Positions 24,775-37,577 of a DNA stretch of 64,000 bases are shown here, one piece after another. This DNA comes from Ficedula albicollis (lineage: Eukaryota; Chordata; Aves; Passeriformes; Muscicapidae): positions 4,798,782 to 4,862,781 of the forward strand of contig NC_021680.1 in the NCBI RefSeq assembly GCF_000247815.1, in the 5' to 3' direction. How positions within the stretch are numbered: the first letter of the stretch is position 1; every line of letters begins with the position of its first letter. Both the position numbers and the translations under genes were made by a program. The notes beneath the pieces are model-generated. The model did no database searches. It saw only the letters and a program-made list of their open reading frames with translations, and was not told where the DNA came from.

Positions 24775-25235
24775 ATTGGGAACACAGGCACCCAGCCCTG
24801 CCCTTGCTCCTGCCCCAGACCTCTGCTTCAGAAAGGGTTTAGGAGGACTTCAGTGTCACTAAACCTGTGCAAAGTCAGGAGAGGCAATAGTACAATTAAG
24901 GCACTGGACTCTCAGCTAGATAACAGCTGCTCAGAGGAAAGTTACTGGTCGTTGTTATTCCATGTACTATTTTTTTCCCAAAAACCAGTCTCTAGTTGGC
25001 TTTGTAGCATCTGCATTGCAGGTCTGTTTAGGTCCTGCCTCCAGCTGTTTTGACTCCAATGCTCAGCTCACAGCTTTAATTGCTTATTTCACATATAGCC
25101 ACAGCAGTCACTCCTATAACGCTCCACTTTTCCAAGTATCAACAAAATTCCAACTATGGTATTTAGTACTTCAATTACACATCCAAAAGCTGCTTGAAAG
25201 CAACTCCTTGAGGTTGGCATATAGGCATTGCAGGA
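24775..25235. other. intergenic, nothing recognised
   Basis: No exon, repeat family or RNA gene recognised in this stretch between the nested duplication and the CR1 fragment. Confidence 0.45.
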
Positions 25236-25534
25236 GAGGAGCCTACAAGAAAGATGGAGAGGGACTTTTCACAGGAGCATGGAGCGACAGGAAAAAGGGG
25301 AATGAATTCCAGCAGAGTAGGTCAGACTAGATTAGATATTAGGAGGAAGTGCTTTGCTATGAGGGTGGACCAGGTACCCCAGAGCAGCTGTAGCTGTCCC
25401 ATTCCCTGGAAGTGTTCAAGGCCAGGTTGGACATGGCTTTGAGCAGCCTGGGCTGGTGGGAGGTTTCCTGCCCATGGCAGGGGGGCTGGAGCTAGATCAT
25501 CTTTGGCTTCCAACCCAAATCAGTCCATGATTAC
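25236..25534 (+). mobile_element. CR1 LINE 3'-end fragment, sense on +
   Basis: The segment contains the typical avian CR1 3' terminal sequence: CCTACAAGAAAGATGGAGAG, later GTTCAAGGCCAGGTTGGACA, TTGAGCAGCCTGGGCT, and an ending like CAACCCAAATCAGTCCATGA that corresponds to the family's ATTCTATGAT tail. It is a strongly 5'-truncated copy with no ORF2 left, and moderately diverged. CR1 presence supports an avian (or other sauropsid) source. Confidence 0.9.
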
Positions 25535-27974
25535 ATTATATTTGTATAGTGGAGTAAATGCATGCATACCCACAGATATATATGTCTATTATACTGGCTC
25601 TGTGCACAGAAATCAATTTGGTACAGCCCCCACCTTGCCATAGGTGGCTGGGGCTGTGAGAGCCATGCAACTACATCTGCTGATCACTGAAGTCTACATA
25701 AGGAAAGCACAAGAAAAACTCATCCCAATAATTTTCTGCAACAGGGTGGTTTTTTTTTTTTACTAACAAGGGAAAACAGATTTGGGCTGATAATTGCTTT
25801 TGTAATGTAAGAAAATAACAAAAATAGCCAGAAGTATACCTATTAAAGACTCAGACCTGGGGCAGGAATAATTCCATAAAGATTCCACTGTGCCAATTTG
25901 GGATGTAATTAACCACTGCTGGTGTCTGCTTCTAAGGAAAGAAACATTTCTAGTTTCAGCAGGTGCCTGAACTACTTACAGCACAGTATGTAAGGGAAAT
26001 TAAGTGGGGCTGTTAGGCCTGGCATCCCTGTGTGAGGCTGCACCGGGGTCTTTTTAAAATTTGACTCATGGGTATTGAGCATTAGGAAGGCCATGCAGGC
26101 AGCTCTGCAGCTGCCACAGAGTGAGCCACGGGGCTGGCAAAGCAAGCAAGCCATGCTGAGTCCCTGGCACAGTCTGTCTGCAGCACAGGGAGACCTGGCT
26201 CTGCAGCCAAAACAACCTGATGTATCAACAGGAAAAAAAAAACAAGACAAAACAAACCTGCCCCCCGTATTTTTAGTGAAATCCAGCACACAGCGTTCCT
26301 TCCAATTGCTGCTTTTCTATTTTTTAATCTGTTTTCCCAACTCCTAGGAGGAAGCTTCACTAGAAAACCAGGTACTGCAGGCACACTGGGAGTGCTGCAA
26401 CTCGAGATATTGCTGTGACCATTTCCTGTGGAAACAAAACCCCAACGATTGCTTTAAGAGATGCTGGTTCTGTACCCCTGGCAGCTTTACAGCTGCAGTT
26501 AAAATTGGTACTCTGGTATCAGTATCCAATGGCAACAAATAATAAACTGCTCCTTCCCCCACAGCCCGTCCACGTTCACACACCCCCAGCCCCACCAGGC
26601 TGCCCACAGCCAAAAACACCATGATGCCAGGGACAGGACTGGCACGGGGACAGCAAGGGGAGGTGACAGGACTGGGGGCCTGCAGGCCAAGGTGTGGGTG
26701 CTGCTCAGCAGCTGGCCAGAGCACTGTCCCCTTTTTAGCTTCCCCCAGGTTAAAAAACTGCTCCTGCCCACATTCACTATTTGGGATACGGGCTGGAGCT
26801 GCCCAGGCAGGAAAATAAGAAGGATCTCAGTGAAAGCTGCAAAGGAGCACAGAACCTGGGCAAATGTGTAAACAAGCATTGATAGGGAACAGACATGCTG
26901 CAAAAAGCTGAGGAGTAAGAGGTGGGCATCTGCAGGAGGATGCTGCTTCCAGCCCAGACTGATCCCAAGCAAGTCACTGCCAGCCCATGCTGTCCTAACC
27001 CACCTGATAACTGCACCTAGGTCTGAGGATCTGGAATTGCTGAAACACCCCAGCAAATCTGGAATAACAGCAACTTCCAGCTGTCCCCATATCACTCTAT
27101 TTAAAACACAGTGTCACAAGAGTTGGTGTTTTTCTTAGCTGCTGGAGGCGAGCAGCTTCCCTACTCATGTACCACAAAAAAAATGCACCTCTCACCTTTA
27201 TGACAATGAAGAGAAATTCAAAATTGCAACTGGAGCATCTCTAGAAATTCCTCAAACGAGAACTTGATGCAAAGACCACACAATCATTGAGAAAAGGAGT
27301 AAATCTAATTTTTTAATTCAACCACATGATTTTGGGAAACTAGGTCAGGAGTTTCAACTGACGGCATCCAGCAACAATTTGGGTTTTGAAGGGCTTGCCC
27401 TGACACCACTTGCAGAGGGCAAGCTGAAGGAGGGTCCTCCATGCTGCCAAGAGGCAACGTGTAAATGAACCTTCTAAAGCACAACACCAAGGCTGCTGAC
27501 CCTCCTCAAGTGCTCTGTGGTGCAAAGGCTGGAGCTCAGCACGAGGATGATTCACCACTCCAGGAGAATGGGAAAGCAATGCCATGCAGTAAACAAGTGT
27601 GCAGCGCGGGGATCTTGCTCCATGGACTTGTGTATTGTGGCTGAAAGATAAAACCAGCCTATAAATACAATCAATCTGCTGCTCCACTTGAAATTGCTGC
27701 TCTCCCTTGGGAACTGGGGACACTGGTGATGGTTTAAAGGGCTGTATAGGCACGCATGTATATGGGTGGAAGGGTTTCTTGGATGAGACACTGTAATTTG
27801 GCAACTTGAACAGACAAGAAACGTGACCTTTAGAAAGAGTTTTAAGATCTTCATGGGTTTGGTTTGTTTAGGGATTTTTTTTTTTTTGGTCCAGATTTAA
27901 CTTACTGTGATTCAAGAGGGAAAAAACTGGTCAGAAGCTGGGACAGTGTCCCAAATTCAGCGTCCTTCAGGTGG
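25535..27974. other. intergenic, nothing recognised
   Basis: Several ORFs up to about 198 codons on the minus strand (26499-27095) have no recognisable domain and no codon-level sign of coding. No RNA gene or transposon family recognised. Confidence 0.45.
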
Positions 27975-28080
27975 CACAGCTAACATGTGCCAGGGAGCAG
28001 CAAGGCATCTACGTGCACTCACCACAGCTAACATGTGCCAGGGAGCAGCAAGGCTTCTACGTTAATGCAAGGTGCACTCA
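27975..28080. repeat. two-copy tandem duplication, 48-bp unit
   Basis: CACAGCTAACATGTGCCAGG at 27975 recurs at 28023. The copies match until TCTACG, after which the second has a short insertion before the shared GTGCACTCA. Confidence 0.92.
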
Positions 28081-29339
28081 GAGACAGGCCAGAAACAGGG
28101 CTGGTGACAGACTTACCTGCAGCGTGGGGTGTTGATCTATCTGGGAGCAAGAGGTGTATGGGGGGCTGCACCTACAGCAACATTCAGGGGTAAAAAAGGC
28201 ATTTCAAGGCTGAGCTTAAATGTCCCTCTGATGGGCAGCAGGTGGGGGATGCAGATGGGACTGGTCAGGGCAGTTAAACCCATCAGTGCCCTCAGGGCCC
28301 TGAGACAAATAAACAAATGACACAAATTTATTTTCCAAAGTTTGCTTCACTGTCCATAGACCATCAGTTCAGGCTGTTCCTGAGGAGGCTCCACAGTCGT
28401 ATTTGTGGTGAGCACCCTCAGCAATTTCCCTCACTGAGCTCTGTAGCTGTGCTAATTGGCATTACCCTGAGTGCCCTGACTGGGAAATGAAGGCTGGGCA
28501 GCCCAGGGAAAATAGTCCCGCTGTCAGCCTACGTAGGAGTTTCAAATGTGAGTCCTTTGGCAATCTTTCATTAAAATAATCATTTAGATCAGAGTTTCCA
28601 ACAGCTACAAAGTACCCATGAGCAGCAATTAAAAAATGTTCCATTAAAAATATTAAATATTCCATTCAAGATAATCTAATTGACATAAATTAGTACTTCT
28701 GTTCCCCAGCCAGTTTTCCCACTTGGGATCTCATGGAATAAGTTGCGTTTCTGCATTACAGATTTAGACCACAGAGCAGCTTGGTGGCTTTTTGGACGGG
28801 AGCCTGCCTTTGGGCTTCCAGGGGACATGGTACTGTTATGATTTTTACAGGGCTTGGAAAGTCTGTCCAATATGGAAAAGGCATTCAGGAGGAGTTTAAT
28901 GCGTGCCTGTGCCTTTGGGGGAGTCCAAGGGACATGGAAGCACCAGGAGCACGGCAGAGGGGCTGTGCTGGCACCCTTTTGGTTTGACTATTTCTTTAAA
29001 AAAAAAACCAACCAAACAAAAAACCGGCTTTTAGAGCGGGGTGTGGCTGTCCTGCCTGGCACCTGCCCTGCCCAGCCCAGCTGTCCTGTGCCCTGCTGTT
29101 TGCTGTCCCTGGCCCCTGCTGTGGGCTGGGTATCATCAGCCCTGCGCCTGCCAGGCAGGACAGCGCTCCCCGGGGCACACCGAGATGTCATTTGTGTCCC
29201 CTGTCCCCCCCGCTGGCTTTCGGCTCCTGCTGCTTTCAGAAGGAGAGGTCAGATGGAAATGCCAGATAAATGCAGCCTGAGTGGGTCACAGTTGAGAGCA
29301 GCGAGTGCAGGAGCAGTCAGAGCTGTGGGGAGGTCAGGG
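28081..29339. other. intergenic, GC-rich in its second half
   Basis: No gene recognised. From about 28900 to 29340 GC content is raised and overlapping ORFs appear on both strands, which I attribute to composition. Confidence 0.4.
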
Positions 29340-29383
29340 AGCAGTGACGGAGCAGTGACAGAGCAGTGACATAGCAGTGACAC
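29340..29383. repeat. 11-bp tandem repeat, 4 copies
   Basis: AGCAGTGACGG, AGCAGTGACAG, AGCAGTGACAT and AGCAGTGACAC follow one another, differing only in the last two bases. Confidence 0.92.
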
Positions 29384-30059
29384 AGTCCTGCTGGTTGATG
29401 CTGTGGAGATGACGTGTGTTCCAACAGACCAATGCCTGTGTGAATGCATAGATCACTACTGCAAATATACAGAATATTCACAGTAAAGGCTCCTGGCTGC
29501 ATTTTTTTTCAGAGGGAAATGCGAAGTGCTGGCTGTAAGAAGGGGTGGGGTAGCTGTCATGTAGCTGTTTTTCTGAAACACAAACACACTTGTAAACAAT
29601 TTATCCTTTTGTATATTTCCTTACAAAAAAAAAATCACAGTGGCATAAACCCCACTATGGTTTGGAACAAGCAGCCTTTGCACACTGAAAGACCTGTTGG
29701 TCTTCTCCTGTCTTGTAACTTTTGGAGAAGGTACTTAAACCTCACATGCAAGAACTTTAGCAAATCTCTGTGTATTTTTTTTTCTCAAGGTTGCTAATTT
29801 TGGGAGAACCTCCTGAAAGGGGCTTTCACCTGCCTTCCCTTTTCATGGCTGGAATAGGAAGAAATATGTTTCTTTATCAGCCCTATTGGACAACACAGTT
29901 AATCTCTTTCAGAGATTTCGTTCCTGTGAGAAAGCCAAACATTTATCAGGGCAACAAACTAATGACAATGCTTAGTATTGAAAGGAGCAAGCAGCAATTA
30001 CATGATCTGCAGCCCACATCCTGGCTAATGCACCTGTCCTACAACATGCCTGCTGTCTT
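29384..30059. other. intergenic, nothing recognised
   Basis: ORFs of 117 and 100 codons on + have no domain signature. No transposon or RNA gene recognised. Confidence 0.45.
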
Positions 30060-30284
30060 TAACTCAGACTAATTATTACGTAAAGCCTACTTGAGCAAAG
30101 TCTGTTTTTTATGGTGTTCATCAAGGGTTTGAGCACAGTGCTGGATCTGGTGCCACATGAGCCCAGCACAGCTAACTCAGACTAATTATTACGTAAAACC
30201 TACTTGAGCAAAGTCTGTTTTTTATGGTGTTCATCAAGGGTTTGAGCACAGTGCTGGATCTGGTGCCAAATAAGCCCAGCACAG
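30060..30284. repeat. two-copy tandem duplication, 113-bp unit
   Basis: The segment starting TAACTCAGACTAATTATTAC at 30060 recurs at 30173 and continues to about 30284 with only about four substitutions. It is the longest two-copy duplication in the window. Confidence 0.97.
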
Positions 30285-33200
30285 TGCAGAACTGCCCTGT
30301 GCACAATTAGGAGTCTGCAGAGGGAAAACCAGCTCAGCATTGCCCAGCTGACCACCAGTGCTGCATCCAGAGATAATCAGAGCCCTTCAGATAGGGGAGC
30401 CAAATCATTGATTGTTAGTTAAGGGAAGTACCTAAGAGCTAGAATGATATATTAGGAAATATTAAATACAGATCTTCAGCTTTGTGCGGGGCAATTATAC
30501 CAATCTAGAGCATCTAGAAAATCTCAGTTAATGCAGTATAACTGAAACAGCAAAGCAAGGATTATAGCCATAATCAGGTTTTAATAGCCAGATCCTAAAG
30601 ATAGCACTTAGAAACCCCAGAGGATGGTGAGTCTCTGAAATACCCCTGCAGCAGTCACTGGTACACTTTTAGAACAGGACTATGACTCCAGCCCAGCAGC
30701 CCAGCCTAATTACAGGAGTACTGGGATTGAAGAGAGGCACCCCTGGCATGGGAAGTGGCTTCCCTAGGGAAGATAGAGCATTCCTGCCAAGGCAGCCACG
30801 TGGCTGGCAGCATGTCCAAACAGGACACTGCAGAGCATGGCTGGCCACTGGTGAGGGGAAGCATTTGCTTCAGCCCTGTGCATCACCGCTGAGTGAAGGT
30901 TTCGGGGTCAGGCTCAGGACAGGACTCATCCCCTGTTTCCACGTGAACAGGTAAAATTAGCTCGGAGAGGAGTCCCTGTGGAACATGTTCTCCACTAGGA
31001 AATAGTGACTAAGGGTGAAGGCAGTCACTAACGAGGCAACAAGTTAGGAAATAATAACCAAAGACAGCAGCAGCTCCTCTGAGTAAGCGCAGGATGGTGG
31101 AGCTGCTCAGAGGGAGGGCTGGGCTCAGGCAGGTGCTGCTGCTGACAACTGGAGGACCAGGAATCGATGCCACCAGAAACAAGCACATATGAGGAGAACA
31201 AAGTACTATCTACAAGCAAAGAACTTGTCAGCTGCGGGGTCTCAGTGCCACGGACAACAGAGGAGCGTGGAAGAGCTGTCACTAAGGAAGAGTGGGTGAA
31301 GCTGATAGCAGATTGCCAGCAGATAGGAAATATTCCCCCCTTCAGATCAGGGGGAGCTTGCACTCCCCAAGGGTGGTTATAATGCAGCTGCCTTGCTGCT
31401 CTGCTGACAGCAAAGCATAGCTTGTGCCTGCGGGACTCAGTACGGCCCAAATCACTTTTTCCGGGAACAAGTCGTTTGCAGGACTGACATAACCACAAAT
31501 GAATACACAGGGTTATTTTAATAGCAGTTTACCAAAACCAGCCACATTGGGGCAGCTTTTTTAAATCTCAACATGCTGTTCACATGTGTGTCAAAGGACC
31601 TGAAGTGACATCACCGGCTGGGTGACAGCTGCTTGGTCACATCCTCCCCGGTCCCACCTCACCAGGGGACCGACAGGGCACAGGATATGTCTGTGCTGGG
31701 ACAGCATCAGCATCTCCAGTGAGCTGTGCATGGGCTGCTGCTGTCTGCAGGGATTCAGGGAATTCTGCTCAGCCAGACGGAGGATGTGTCCCTGTGTCAC
31801 GCCGTGGTGACGCACCAGGAGCAGCTGCTTTCCCGAGAAGCGGGACAGTCACCCTGTCGCACTCCCCTGCTCCCTGCCCGCCCCTCACTGCCCTTGCATC
31901 TGATTTAGCAGCTGTGCAGCTGCTGTGGAGCTGGATGAGCCAGCTGGGCAGGCAGGAAACTGTTAGTTTTTTGATGGATTTGTTTTCCACGGAATCAGAT
32001 CAGTGATCCAACAGCCTGCAGCCACCCGGGCACTAAGCAAGGGTGACAGGGAGGAGAGGGACACACTGGTGAGACATGGCCTGACATACAGGAAGGTGTG
32101 GCTGACTGACGTTCAGGTTCAAGGCCCTTGTCACCGCTTTGTCATACACTTCCCTTTAGACTCCACCTCCACCTTGCTTTGCTGCATCCTCACAAGGAAT
32201 GCCATCCATCCAGAAACAGCACTATTGATTTTCTGCCCCTCCTTCCTTGATATCCCAGCCAGACTGGTCACAGGGCAGCATCTCAGGAGATATTTACAGA
32301 CCACAGGAGCAGCTGAAATGGAGGCTATCACCAGCAAAGCTGTGAATGTGGTGATGTCCAAACAGGGAAGGGGCAGCTCAGGTCATTCATTAAGACAGAG
32401 TAGGGCCGGTTGTCTGGTTTAGCATCCAATAAATAATTTAATGTTTCAGATCACCTGAGCACCTACTGATGCTTACCAGTCTGGTCGGGAGGTACAAGAT
32501 TCAATTATGCCCTGGAAATAATTTTAGTACATTTGTAATGTGACCTGGTCTGAGTCACTGGTGTAATGCAAATGGGCACAAGTGTCAATGGACAAAGCCG
32601 CTAAGAACATCACCATCCTTTTCCAAAAGCAGCCTACCTGGCTTCCAAACAGAGCTGGAAAAGCACTGATGCAAATTCATGTTTTCCAGCAGTACATCTT
32701 CTTTTATTTAGTGGCTTTCTGATGACGAGCACAGTTTTCCAGAACAAGTAAAACTCATGCTGTTATGGAATAGGATACACTGCCTACAGTGTATTGATTT
32801 TTATAAGGAAAATATCAGACCACAAATCTGCTGCCAGGAGGCTGTTTTAAGGGATTAAAGTAGCCAGCTTTTTCTTCCTGCTTTCACCAAGCAGTGACAC
32901 CTTCCCAAACTAGTTAGGACCGTACTGATTTACTGGAGGATCCAGTATATTTGAGATGAGGGTTAGTTCTAACTAACTGTGTTGCTGCATCCTTCTTCCT
33001 GTGGAGTTTATAAATATTCTGCCCCTCTCAGGCACTACCCGTAACACAGACAGTGGTTTACTGGCAGCAGGCACAGCCCAGCAGCAGCTGAAGCTGATGT
33101 TATTATGGGCTGCAGTTACCAGTTACATTTTGGCTGGGGCCAAACACTTCTGATTAAAGCACGGGCTTTTACTGCTCTTGCTTGAACAGCTTCGACTTGC

Positions 33201-34046
33201 ATCTAAACTTGCTCGAGTTTCAAGGAAATTTTATTTACAGCACATGTGTTCCTAACTAACCCGTATTTCCTACTTTAGCCTCTCCCAAAGAGGCAGGGAT
33301 GCATTACTTGAGGGTGGGAATGAAGCAAGGCAGCACTGTGATTGATCCCTGGTGCAGTTTCGGGAATGCCAAAGGACGCAGATAAGCTGATGTAGCAGAT
33401 TATTTCCCTTTCCCAGAGCCTGAAGACTGATGATAATGATTTCTCCTCTTGCAATCTTCCCTAGCTACCATTTCTATTTACTGCCATCGCTGCAGTATTA
33501 CAAAACTCAGGGAATCCTTTTCACCCACATTTTCCCCTTGGCAGGAGTAAATGAAGTCAGCAATATCAGATATCTTTTTCCCTCCGTCATCCTTTTATGA
33601 AGAAAGAGCCCAATCTGTCCTTGGTCACTAAGAGCTGGGTCTGACAGACAGAAAATAACTGTGAGATGACCTTGGAGCCTGGTTCCTGGATTGAAATACC
33701 TTTGAAATGTAACTTTTCCATATCACAAGTGATGGCAGCTGCTGACGGGCACATCTTGAGCTGCAGCACAACTTTCCTTCCATTAACCTCGGCCGCCTTC
33801 CTCCCATGGGGAGCATCTGGTGCTTTCCAAAATACATTCCTCACGCAGGCAGCATTTGCATTTCCCATTAACCTTTCACAAGAAGCCAGGTTTTGTCTGA
33901 AGCTGGTGTTGGAAGCTGGGTCAACATCACTTCAGCATGTCACACCTGCAGTAATGCCCTCTTGCTTTTTTCCAAGGTGAGGCTCAAAGTGCTCCAAGAC
34001 CTACAGCTCTGCTGGAAAGTCACAGCTTCAAAAATTTCCTTCATTT
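30285..34046. other. intergenic, nothing recognised
   Basis: No exon, RNA gene or known repeat recognised. ORFs of 139 to 156 codons (31028-31498 minus, 32003-32422 plus) lack any domain that I can identify. Confidence 0.45.
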
Positions 34047-34320
34047 GTCATAAAATCATAGAATGGTTTGGGTTAGGACCTTAAGGATCACCTCATTCCC
34101 ACCCTCTGCCATGGGCAGGGACACCTTCCACTGTCCCAGGTTGCTCCAAGCCCCATCCAGCCTGGCCTTGGACACTGCCAGGGATCCAGGGGCAGCCACA
34201 GCTTCTCTGAGTACCCTGTGCCAGGGCCTCCCTGCCCTCACAGTAATATCTAATCTAAGCCTATTCTTTTTCAGTTCAAAGCCATTTTCCCTTGTCACTA
34301 CGTGCCCTTGTAAAAAGCCT
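34047..34320 (-). mobile_element. CR1 LINE 3'-end fragment, sense on -
   Basis: Read on + it shows the antisense CR1 3' end: AAAATCATAGAATGGTTTGG at 34052, then CTGCCATGGGCAGGGACACC, CCAGGTTGCTCCAAGCCCC and TCCAGCCTGGCCTTGGACAC, ending near CCCTTGTAAAAAGCC. The element is therefore on the minus strand with its 3' terminus at about 34047. It is 5'-truncated and carries no intact ORF. Confidence 0.95.
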
Positions 34321-37300
34321 CTGACACAAAAGTCTAACAGGTGCAGCTCTTGATTTAGCACTTGATTAAAGCACTAAAGTGAGTTACACTACAAGTTACA
34401 CTACAAGATACCAGAGCACTCTGGAGGTGGTTTAAAGCATCTTTCTTTCTGACTGGTGTTATGTAATAAATCCAAGTTATTCATTAATAGCTAGGTCTGG
34501 TGCCAAGGGAAACCATTACACTCTCTTCAATGATTGACCATATTCATCTACCTATCAGCTAGTGCTTGTGGAGGAGTTACAGTCTGTAAAGACTGTGTTT
34601 AAAATACAAGTGCTCATTAATATTAAAATAAAACACATATGAGATAGCAACTCTTTTGAATAAATAGATATTCCCCTCAAGCCTAGCCTTTCAGAAAAGC
34701 CTGAAATGCAAATCAAGTAATCAGCCACAGAAGCATTAACTTCATCTTTTCTCATTGCTCCATCTGAGCATCTGTACAGGGATTTTGTAAGAATGCAGCT
34801 GAACACGTTGAAGAGCGAGGTTTTTTATTTGTTTATTTTTAAAATTAAAGTTGTAAAGACAAAAAAAAATTGAATCAATGCAATACTGGATGTTAGGAAA
34901 GACTCAACAAAGGGCACAAGAAACTAAACCAATATAAATGTATACATTACACTTACACTTACAATTTTTTGATATGCAGTACTAACCAGTGGTGATTTAG
35001 GGAAAAAAGTATTACCCTGGACATAAATGGGAGGGTTTTTTTCTGCAGCATTAAGCACAACTGTTGTACTAGGTTCTGGGCCATTAATTTTGAGTTAATT
35101 AGGCATATGTGCAAACTGCAGTCAAAGTTGTCACTTAAAACTTCACCTCTTGGAGAAGAGCTTTGCATGTTTTCACCACCAGCATGGTGTGGTGATGGGG
35201 CACCTTTCCTCCTGTCCTGGAGCAGCCCCAGGTTATCCAAAAGTTTTTCTCTCTCCTCCACCTGCTGTTACCAGCCAACATCAGCTTTCCAGCTCTGCAG
35301 ATTGGTGGGTTTGCTGAGAAGTCGTGCCTGAAAAATGGTGAACAAAGATCTTTCAGCTTCCTGGGTGCTCAGTCACCGGCTTGGACCTGTGGGAAATGGA
35401 GATGAGAAACCTCTTTTTGAGGACACATACCAAGAAATAAGGAAATACAGCCTGGATTTGACCTGGCTCTGCCCTACAACAAGGCTGGTGCACTTTTGTT
35501 ACAAAAAGAGAAGTTATTGCTGTATGTTTCTTGTTTCTCAAACTAAAACAAGGCCTTTTAAAGAGAGTATAGGATTTTGCTAAAAAGACATGGTAGGTAT
35601 AGAGACTGGCATTTAGAAACATCAGCACAACAGAATTTTCTGTCCAAAATATCCTCTCAGTTCCTTAGTCTGGGAAAATATGAAGCAATTCAATGAGGTT
35701 ACAGTGATGCCTTGGTTTACTGGAAAAAAAAGGGTTCAATTATTTCCACAGTTCCACTAAACTTTTTTTTTTTCATCAGATAATTTGCTGGAATAGTTAA
35801 TTTGGAACAAAATAAGCCAGAATATTCGGCCCAGGATAGAAATATTCAGGTGCTGGTACCCAGCTGCCGTTCCCTTACTTAGTTTAGCCTATTCAGGGAA
35901 ATACATTAAGCCAAAATGGATTTTCATGTGGAGTAAGGTTCCAGGAACACAAACATCCAGGAATCACTTTAAATCTTGGTCGAACCTGAGCTAACTCCAA
36001 AGCAATTTCCTAACACTAGATCTTATTTTACTGCCATACGTTACTGGGAGGAGGTGGAAAATGGAGACACGTACGAAATCCCCCGGTGACATCAGAGCAG
36101 CTTTCAAAAGCAGCTTTAGCTTCCCCTGTGCTCCCACTGCCTTCAGCAGCCAGCACTTGAGAGAAATCCGGTTACCACAGCAGACAACTTTCCCTTTTGG
36201 AGGCTTGTTTCCCACAGAAAAGCCCATGGGAACAGGAGGATAAGCACAAAACCCCGGGTTGTGAAATCAGACCCACGTTCATCCCCACGCTGCTCGGGGA
36301 GCTGGCACAGGGTCTGTCCTCCAGAGGGATTTCTCACCTTGTTCCCCAACAGCCAGTTTTGACAGGGTTAAATATTTTAAGCCGAGAAAACAAGGCAGCA
36401 GAGGGGCCTGTTTATGATTTTGCAAATAGAGCGAGTTTAAAAAAAAAAAAAACAAACAACAAAACAAACCCTCCGTGCTTCACACGATGCGGGAAGCGTC
36501 TGGCACCCAACTGCATCTGCTGGGAGGCAGATCTAAAACAAACAAGAGAGAACATGTCCCTGCACACTCTGTAATTACACTCTGGATCATCCAGAGGTCG
36601 AAAGTATCAACAGCTTCAAGATATGACTGGCTAGATTAAAAAAAATTTAAAAAAAATTAGGCTGAGTGATGACTGGAGCTGACAGCCAGCCTGCAACAAA
36701 TCTCCAAGCAGTGGTTTGCTGTCACAGCTCAAACAGAATGGGATCATCTTGTCCTTTCTCCCTTCAGCCATGCTGAGGAGGACAAGGAGCAGAGATTTGT
36801 GCCACTGTGCAGAGCCCTCCCCTCTAAGAGTTACAGGGATCAGTTGACATGTGGGTCTAGGAACGGGTTAAAGCAAAGATGAAAAGTTTCTCAGGACTTC
36901 TGCTGAGGTTGTAACCAGGACATAGGAGACTTACATTTTCTCTGTCCCTCCTGTACACTCTCATAAGCACACGCAGGTGGTAGTGCCAGTTGCTGAATTC
37001 TGTAGCTAAGGAAGGGGCAAAATGCAGCTGTCCACAAAGGGTAAAAAAAAAATCAGTGTGATTAAAAGCTGTCTTTCTTAATTATCACTGCAGGACAAGC
37101 TTATTTAACGTCACAGACAAGGACATGCACTCTAACATGAAAATACTTGCCCAGCTTTATATCAGGGATGTGTTTCTATATTATGAGGATGCTGCTTGCA
37201 TACCCAGGGCTTGAAGAGCACAGCACAAGGCACTTTTAAAAGAGGCAAACCCAGCACCATGATGCAAAAATGCAGTCTGAAAGTCATGCACTATTGTCAG

Positions 37301-37577
37301 AGACTGGAATGCAGTCCCACAGCAGCGTAGCTGGGGACTTCCCATCTATATTTAGGATGTTGCAACGCTACCCTCTCGCCCACACGTCCTCAGCCCCAGC
37401 AGGACGCCAGCTCTGGCATTCCTGGCACAGCAGGGGAGCAGGCTCCTGCCCCCCCTTCCATAGCAGTGTCACGAGTGCCAGGGCTGGGTCGGGGTGGGAA
37501 TGTGTGGCACAGCTTGGGGGCAAAGCTGTCCATCACTTCCACCTGCTCCTGTGGCTGAGAGGAAGGTTGGGGAGGTG
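34321..37577. other. intergenic, nothing recognised
   Basis: No gene recognised. A 12-bp unit is doubled at 34383-34406 (GTTACACTACAA). A-rich tracts occur at 34861 and 36440-36460. GC content rises after 37370 on approach to the minisatellite. Confidence 0.45.

Noticed and set aside
25254..25513. Short ORFs inside the CR1 fragment
   Set aside because: They fall in the CR1 3' untranslated end and are not part of ORF2.
26499..27095. Minus-strand ORF of 198 codons
   Set aside because: No domain recognised; overlaps other ORFs of similar quality on both strands, so probably chance.
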